Source: Scalesia atractyloides (Eukaryota > Streptophyta > Magnoliopsida > Asterales > Asteraceae). Taken from it: a DNA stretch of 64,000 nucleotides. The notes beneath the pieces are model-generated. The model was given only the letters and a program-made list of their open reading frames with translations. It was not told where the DNA came from and searched no databases. A program made the translations under genes and the position numbers. Position 1 is the first letter of the stretch; each line of letters starts with the position of its first letter. The stretch spans positions 11,727,663-11,791,662 of the forward strand of contig CAMTDV010000009.1 of NCBI GenBank assembly GCA_947069175.1, read 5' to 3'. Shown piece after piece: positions 56,644-64,000 of the stretch.

Positions 56644-59334
56644 AGTCTACCCTCCTTAAAGAAGGTTTCGTCCTCGAAACCTACTTCATAAATATTGGTT
56701 TATCCATTAGTAAGGTCATAACTTTAAGAACATCATGTCTAGAAATCCTTTTTTTTATTTTTTCAACAAATCAGCCTACCCAGATTTGTACGTATCATTC
56801 CTTTAACATCAAACATATAGTCCATCCGACCCGTTCATAACGGGTCAAAGTTTTGACCATTATCATACCCCATCATGCTTGTCTTAATTAACCCGTCCAT
56901 AACGGGTCATTACATACCTTTTTATCATCATCATAATTTCATCCCTTGCGTCCTGTTACGACGAGTCACTACTTATACAAAATTTGAAGTTCATATGAAC
57001 TTACTAATACACTTAACAGTTAGTATTAGTTCCAATAGTTTCACTTATACCTGGAGGTTTATTTCTACCTTCTTACTCATACACGCACTGCTTACTACAT
57101 AAGCCTGAACTAAAACTCATTCTTAGTCAACTTCTAAAAACCGAGCCTTCCTTTTCAAACACATTATGCGCTACATTATTTCGTACGGAAGTACTTTTTC
57201 AACCCATATCTATATATATATTTACATTCAGATATTAAATAATTCGCTAACCTTGTTGCTTTGGCGCAGTACTTCGACATGCAAAGCGAACCGCCCCTCT
57301 TCATTACAATTCATACCATCTTTGGATTGACCTCATTTGTCCGTATGATGAGCTTCCGCTCATGAGCATTCTTTCGCCGACCTTGATTGGTTTATCACAT
57401 CATGATTACTGTCACTTTCATTATAAGATTGGGGTTTACACATTTCATTCGATTTCATTCAGACGTGATGTTTATTACATCACCTTATTTACATATTAAT
57501 TCTTTCTCAATATTTTTTTAAACATTAGTGCATTTGACCCATTCAAAATAGGTCAATACGTGACTATTTCTTAATATATCATCTTTGTTGTTTGACCCGT
57601 TCACGACGGGTAATACCTCACCATTCTTTCGCAATTCTTTAGCTTATGTGTCAACTTCTGCAGTTTGACCTTTCAAAGTCAAACTGCCACTTCTTTCTTA
57701 TTATATATACACATACCGAAGTACACGTCAGTACTTCTCGTCAATTCAAGCATGCATAGAGTTTCATTGCTTCATGTTTCAGTGCTTCTTACAAATACTT
57801 ATCTTTCCCATTAAAACTTAAGCCTTCCGTCCGGGTCGTAACCCGTCATTCACTTTGACTCTCAAGAGTTGAGTACTAACATTTTTCACGCATGTAACTC
57901 ATCCAAGGTTTACTTCTTACAGCTAAAGCTTCTTACCACATCAACCGTTTTCAATGGTTTATACTTACTTACTTAATGGACCAAACTGGTCTATCCATTC
58001 TTTTATTACTTGCTTTATTATTACCAATTCATCTTCATTTGACTTTTCAAAAGTCGAACTATAGTTACTTTCTTACCTGCATTTTATTACTTGCCTTATT
58101 AATTATCATTTTACACCGTTTGACTTTTCGGAAGTCCAAGTTGTAAATATATTCTCATATATGCGTATCAATCCTATTCTGACACATCCATCTCTAGTCG
58201 AGTCATAAACTCCTATTAAAGGTATAATCATTTTCATACATACCTGACGCAAGTAAAACCATTGATTTATTATTCATACCTTACGATGGTCGTTTCTTTC
58301 CAATTAGTGACATTGCGAGCCCATTCATTAAGCTCACCTACAAGTATAAAACTTAACAAATCAAAACATTAATACCGAGTTCAAATGGCGATCACCATCT
58401 GACCCGTACAACTCATTTGTCCTTTCAACCATTCTTGCATATTACGCATTTGCATAAATATATTTATATATATATAATTTTAAAACATAACTTGGATAAT
58501 ATCCGCTTTAAAGAATATTTACTTGTTTGGTCCATACATACTTACGAATTCAAACTTTTCATTTTACATTTCTTTCCGTTCAATGTTTTGAATCCGTCTC
58601 GGGGATTCAAACATATCATTCATACTTTTCATTTTTCTATCTCTTGAATCCATCTCGCGGATTCAAACATATCATTCGTGTCCTTCATTCCTTCTATGTT
58701 TTGAATCCGTCTCACGAATTCGAACATATTTTTCATACCTTTCTTTCGTATTTAATACTCTCAATTTCTTGAGAGTCTTACTACTCCTTTCGTCCAGTAC
58801 CCAATCCTTCCGAACGTACCTGCAACAATTATCACGGCCTCACGAACATCGTATCTTTCTTGTGTACTGGCCAGGTACACAATCCATATACTAGTTTCGT
58901 GCCTTCATGTAATTATCGCCTTATTTCCAACGAATTAGGTTTCGGCACGTGTATCACTTTCAAAACTTCATTACTATACCATCATTGTCCTTCATTTAAA
59001 ATTTTCATTCTCTTAATAAGTTTTACCATTACATGTACCCACATGTTGAATTTACGTACCTGGTTTCAATTTGTCTTATCACATGCCTTGGTGTCGGTCC
59101 TAGACCGCATTCACGGATCATCCTCTCCAAACAATTATGCTTACCTTACACATAACATATTGTTAGTTTTCTTCACATACATACTTAAATACTTACTTAC
59201 ATTCACTTCCACTTTTAGATCTTGATCGAGTCTTGGATTGTACGGGTTTCTTGTCACAAGAGAACACGGGTTTGAGTTCAAGTATTTAGCTCCTCATACT
59301 TGATTTCTCTCAAACCAGGGCTCTGATACCAACT
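56644..59334 (-). other. LARD interior: PPT, palindrome repeats, PBS, no ORF
   Basis: Minus strand: PBS TTGGTATCAGAGCC (59320-59333) beside LTR2, and PPT TTTAAGGAGGGTAGACT (56644-56660) beside LTR1. ACCCGT/ACGGGT palindromes lie at 56828, 56890, 56950 (degenerate), 57536 (degenerate), 57594 and 57833. Three 57 bp tandem units with GAATCC...GGATTC arms start at 58588, 58644 and 58701. ORFs of 75-121 codons (56875, 58417, 58860) are low-complexity, with no domain seen. Confidence 0.8.
58588..58723 (+). repeat. Three 57 bp tandem units with palindromic core
   Basis: Cores TTGAATCCGTCTCGGGGATT (58588), TTGAATCCATCTCGCGGATT (58644) and TTGAATCCGTCTCACGAATT (58701), each followed by CAAACATAT-like text. 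Confidence 0.8.
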
Positions 59335-62300
59335 TGTAACACCCTAACACGTACTATCTTAAAAATGACGCAGCGGAAATACAAGCCTTAAAATTTCTTT
59401 CTTTATTAATTATATTTCTCACGTGAAGACTCAATTACAAAAATATCAAACATTCACTTGAAGGAATTTAGAACATTCACGTTTAATTAACACTTCGAGC
59501 GTTACATAATTCAAATTATGTGACCGTTCTTTCCGTACAATCCTTCCACTTCGACTCGATCTACGTCAGCTTAACTTCGTTAGCAATAGAAGAAAAATCC
59601 GTGCGGTTCCTGTGGACATCATATACAACTTATTCGTTAGTCATTGACATCACCATACAGCATTAAAGTGTATAAATTGAGAATCTTATAATGTCCACAA
59701 TATAAACTTGTACTCATTCGATTATCCTTTTAAATTCTTTGTTCAAGTTCGGATTCCATTCCTCATGAACCCGACGATCTCATACCTGCATTACGTTTCA
59801 AATCTCAAGACACCTCATTATTAATCGTCAATATTCAATCTTATTGAAACCATTCCTACGTGCATTCATAGCAACTTACATTCATACATGCATACATTTC
59901 TACATACGTACATACAATCATATACATCTAATTCATATACCCATACACCTACGAGTTCTTGCTTACCACTTTTATTCTCATATACTTATGCTAACATGTT
60001 ATATTCCTAGGTTTCCATAATATAAGTTTTATACATATTGATATACATACTTACTCGTTCTTAGAAACGTTCACCTATAGACTTCCTTCACTAACACAAA
60101 GGTAAATCCATACTTATACTATCCGGAGGCCCATAACATTTACTTATAAACAAAACCATCTTAAACATTAGTTATGAGGTCTTAAAAACCAATTAAAACA
60201 AGTTCCATGACCCAAACAAAGAAATAAAGATTTTTGCCAGTTCAGTAATCTCTCGCGGGCTGTGAGAGACTTAGCTCACTTTGTCGCGGGCCGCGACATG
60301 TGTCGCGTGGCGCGACTTTGTTTCCTGCTTGCGGTCGTCGTAGCGCGACAGGCTTGTTTCGACAGAATGTAGGTTTTTCTTGAGCTGCATCTGCCCAGCT
60401 CTATATTTTCAACATATAATGCACAAAAACATGCATATCTTTCAAACCGACTAACCGTTTATCCTCCCGTTTCTTCTCACATGACCGTAATTTGGTCCAC
60501 TATCATAAGGACTCAAAATCTAACATCCGGACTAAGGAAATTCTTAACTTATATTCTTTCAGCTTAATATTCATTTACGAATTATTCGACTCGTTCATTC
60601 CCACTAATTTACTTCCGACTTAGTTATTAGAGCATTACTTAGCTTAATACTTCCGATTTTTACAAATCCTTCATGATATCCCATTTTCATAAGTATCAAA
60701 ATTCATTATACCTACCAAGAAGTGAATCGAAATTCACTTACCTTGAGCGTCCATTCTCGCTTTCACTTCCCTTGTCTCCTCTTGACTCGTTAGCTTTCCT
60801 CGCTTGATTCTTTGCTAATGCGATGCATATCCTTTCATTCCATTTTATTACGACATTGTTAGTATACATGATCATTCGTCTTATCAATCATTCTGTTTCT
60901 AAGTCGCAATGACTTTTATTGGGTAACAACTAACATACATATGGCATAGATCCATTATCACATTATTCATAATTCAATTAGCATACATGAGTATACATAC
61001 ATTCATTTATTCGGCTTTCAGATCATGCAATGTTTGACTTTCATAAATCAATCATTCACTAACATTGCAATAGTTCAATTCACTAAAAATAAGTTGTTTT
61101 GGGATGTCTCGTTACCGTACTTATGAGCTTGCAAAAATTACGATCTTTTTATGTGACGTGCTCCTCGAAGGACGTTACCCTTGTGTTAAATTTTTATAGT
61201 CTAACTCTCTACCAAAAATTTATAAAAATCATTTACTAAGAAGCAATCAGATCCGTCACTTCTGACTGCTACCCACGGAGAAATTCATTTAAAAATCCTC
61301 GATTATCCGATTGACATAATTCCAGTTGGAGATTTTCATGATCTCCTGAATCTATCTACAGTAAAAATTTGAGATCATAATTCAATTACTAATTTGATTT
61401 ATTACATTCGTAATGGGCTGCAAATTCTGCCAGAAAACGCAGCCTGGACCTTCGATACGAAAAAAATTCATAAAACGTTCAATTTTCGTCAAAAAAATGC
61501 AATTCCAGTTGGGTTTGAAGTTTTTCCTGGATGTTCATCGCAAACTCAATAAACATCAGTTTTTGATAAAACTTGACCCGGTTACAGTCGATTACATTCG
61601 GCTGTAACTTTCTGGACAGATTTAGTTTTCACCAAAACTTTTCTAAATATCTCACATTCTAACTTCACCTAGAAATTTCATCATACACTTGGTGTGCATA
61701 TTATATTCTAAGCACATAGTACAAGTAGTTTAAGCATGTTCTTTCCAATGTTTATCTCATGACTCAATTTATTCAAACAAGATCACAATATCAACAAATT
61801 CTACATCATGTTTACTATCAAAACCTACTACATAACATCTAGCGTATCAACATAATCAAAACTACTAACATTCACATGTTCATCGCAATCTTTCTCATAC
61901 TCATACACATAGGGTTTCATCCTAAATCACCAAGATAACTAAAATTCAGCCATTATTCAACTTAAACATGATAACATTAGCAAGCATTCATCCTAATTCA
62001 GATGGAACTCACATAATCATCAACACCCACTTAATGGTTGTCCACCAAATCTGAAAATTGAAACATACCTTGGCTAGAGCTTGCTTAGAAGATCACTATT
62101 AAGGTTCATGCAATCCGATTTTTTGTCAAAATCCATTCAATTTATTGATTTAGGGTTTGAGAGGGGTTTCCCCCTTCCTTCTTCTACTCTGGTCGAACTC
62201 CCAGACACGCCCAAGTGTGTGTTTGGGGTTTTAATTTTATTTTTATGTTTTACTTTTCCATTCCTTCCAAATTACCCCCCCCCCCCCCATGTTTGTTACT

Positions 62301-62441
62301 TGTTCATAATTGACCCAGTTTCATTTCCTTATTTGTTTCGACTAACTATTTAACTAAGTTAAATAGCCTAGTCAGTTTGTTTTATGTTTTACATAACAAG
62401 CATACTATCGAATATAAAAATTCAGATTTTGGGGCGTTACA
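59335..62441 (-). repeat. LARD LTR2 (5' LTR, intact)
   Basis: 3107 bp uninterrupted copy that serves as the reference for assembling LTR1. It contains a CGCG-rich block (60250-60365) that is better kept than in LTR1. ORFs at 61413 and 62081 are LTR text. Confidence 0.92.
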
Positions 62442-64000
62442 CATCCTCACAAAAGGATCAGGTTGTAAAGACATGGACACCAAATTATGAAGCTCTAGGA
62501 CCACATGGTTCTATCTTCCACAACCCATCTCCCAGGGCAATATCTCTTTCTGCACCTATTCCTTCACCAATCAAATCACTACCACAAACCTTTATACCCT
62601 TGCTGAATGCAATAGAACTAGAGCAGACATTATCCAACACTTCTCACCAACCTATCAATGAGAATATACTTCAACATGATGCTGGGTCTGATTCTCTATT
62701 CTTTGCTAGCCCATAGCAAATGAAGAGGCTAAATCCCTTGGGTTACATGTAACCCTTGGTGATAGTTCAACTAGAGCAGCCACTACAATTGCAAAACTAC
62801 CAAGTTTTCCTTTGGACAGTGGTTACATTACTAAGTCTTTGTTGAAGGCAACCACTGCTGAGTCTACCAAGGTAACCTCTGATGTTGTGGGAAGTCCCCA
62901 GTACCAAGAACAAGGGGCATCTAAGGGTGAAGCTAGTGTTAACACATGTTAATGATCCCTTAGATATAACTACCTCTTCGGGTAGGAGTTCAGATGATCC
63001 TATTAAATTAGGTGATTAAAATACAAAGATTTGACGGGGAGAGTATCTACACTTGAAACTTCTGTTGTTGAGATCAAAAATCTTGTGAAACAGTTGTTAG
63101 CTATAAAGAGCCAACCCTCTGTCTTAACCACTGCTGAGCTTCGACAAGCCCTAGACCCTATGTTTCAGCAGCAAAAGCACTTCTCTGATCAACAACACAA
63201 ACATCAAATGTAGGAAGTAAGAAACATGGTTGAAGCTAGGTTCATGGATACAAGGGCAGTTATTAAAGCAATCAAAGCTCATCTTCTCCAAACCACTAGT
63301 ACTGCTCCTCCTAAATTAACTTTTGTGAACACTGAAGATGGTGCAAAAAAGGGGGAAAACCTTTGGGAACGAAGAAGCTTACAATTGATGATCAAATGGC
63401 AAAGCCAACAGTGGATATTCCCAGGCCAGATGGTTCAAAGAAAAGGGATCTAACAGATGATATCTTGGCCAAGGAAAATGAGAAGCAGAAGAGAAAAGTG
63501 TATCTTGATGGCAAGGTATTGGTTGAGCAAAAGATTAAACAACAAAAAGAAAAGGAAGAGGTTGGTACCTCAGCAAAGAGGAGACCTGCTAGACAAGTAA
63601 GGCAACCAACATCCACACCTTCCAAAAATGAGCCTGTTGTAAATCCAGCCATTAAAACCTCTGCTCTCCGAAAATCAAGCACACCTACTTCAACTTCCAT
63701 ACCCATTTCCATCACAAAAGATGTTACAACAACTGTTGTGTCAACATCTGTTGATACAGCAGAGGTTGCAACAAATGGAATCTCATCCACTGCCATGATC
63801 ATATTTCATACATCCACCCAACCTTTACCAACACCAACCAGAATACCAACTCATCCATCATCACCTGAGGTCAAATTTAAGAGGAGAAGGACTACAAAGG
63901 TTGTGAATGAAGAAGAGATCTTTCCTGCTCCTACTCCTTTATCATCACAACCACTGACCTCCACATCAATGCTTCCACCATCTACAACTAAAACCACTGA
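62442..64000 (+). pseudogene. Third ORF of the Sirevirus-like element, 3' part (runs off window)
   Basis: Resumes where 36590 stopped. Reading in several frames: a Pro/Ser-rich segment (62442-62716, PIPSPIKSLPQTF), a segment with stops, then VSTLETSVVEIKNLVKQLL, likely coiled coil (63031-63213), and LRQALDPMFQQQKH. After a slip in the A6-G5 run near 63346-63358, a frame open to the window end has LTDDILAKENEKQKRKVY and Lys/Thr/Pro-rich tails. The ORF listed on the other strand at 63392-63802 is its shadow. Homopolymer frameshifts and stops make it a pseudogene, and its 3' end and the 3' LTR lie outside. Confidence 0.6.

Larger units (their letters stand above)
36591..62441 (-). mobile_element. 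LARD-like non-coding LTR element (with two nested insertions)
   Basis: LTR1 is in three pieces: 36591-38222, 48964-49311 and 55579-56643. LTR2 is intact at 59335-62441 (3107 bp). LTR ends are TGTAACACCC and GGGGCGTTACA; LTR1's outer tip is altered to TGCAGCCC. The interior 56644-59334 has a PBS beside LTR2 and a PPT beside LTR1, both on the minus strand, but no gag or pol ORF. Large LTRs, a non-coding interior and intact priming sites define a large retrotransposon derivative that must borrow proteins. It sits in ORF3 of the copia element. Flanks show TCCTC near both borders (36585 and 62444), but offset, so the exact TSD is uncertain. Confidence 0.85.

Noticed and set aside
58860..59225. 121-codon ORF in the LARD interior
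   Set aside because: Low-complexity, opposite to element sense, and without any domain.
63392..63802. 136-codon minus-strand ORF
   Set aside because: It mirrors the plus-strand third ORF, which has the Lys/Thr/Pro-rich composition of the rest of that gene.

Overview
This window looks like repeat-dense nuclear DNA of a flowering plant. Nearly everything recognisable is transposon: LTR retrotransposons of both superfamilies (Ty3/gypsy chromovirus and Ty1/copia), a FAR1/Mutator-type transposase relic and MITE-like inverted repeats. I found no intact host gene. Asteraceae is my best guess from remembered resemblance of the gag zinc-knuckle region and the copia third ORF, but it cannot be proven here. 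Coding remnants carry frameshifts and stops, as expected for silenced heterochromatin.

Layout. 1-7.9 kb: a decayed FAR1/FRS-like transposase gene (about 321-1331) in AT-rich DNA with scattered GGCGTTTT/AAAACGCC motifs, a foldback element (3118-3664) and a 3.2 kb probable solo LTR (3738-6954). 8-13.1 kb: a MITE (8088-8483), a minus-strand copia LTR remnant, unclassified DNA, a heavily decayed copia pol (10691-12670) and a long TTA microsatellite. 13.1-14.0 kb: a gypsy LTR end with a primer-binding-like site. 14028-24827: chromovirus copy 1 (minus strand, TSD CAGAG). 24.88 kb to the window end: one Sirevirus-like Ty1/copia element on the plus strand (LTR, gag, pol, then a third ORF), split by a 3.46 kb solo LTR (27832-31289, TSD TCTTC) inside gag and by a very large insertion inside the third ORF.

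That insertion (36591-62441) is a non-coding LTR element on the minus strand (LARD-like: 3.1 kb LTRs, 2.7 kb interior with PBS and PPT but no coding). Its left LTR was itself hit by chromovirus copy 2 (38223-48958, TSD ATTAT) and by a gag-only copia relic on the minus strand (49312-55578). Relative order: Sirevirus, then the LARD-like element, then chromovirus copy 2 and the copia relic. Most of these boundaries rest on matching target-site duplications or on an uninterrupted sister LTR in the same window.

Most unusual signal. Every one of the four chromovirus LTRs carries four tRNA-like segments: three in the element's sense and one antisense that is followed by a T run. Next to them sits a dense cluster of five or six TTGAC W-box cores. 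Several of the non-coding LTR elements also carry periodic palindromes: a 159 bp array in the first solo LTR, ACCCGT/ACGGGT and GAATCC/GGATTC palindromes in the LARD interior, and AAGTTCG/CGAACTT palindromes in the copia relic.
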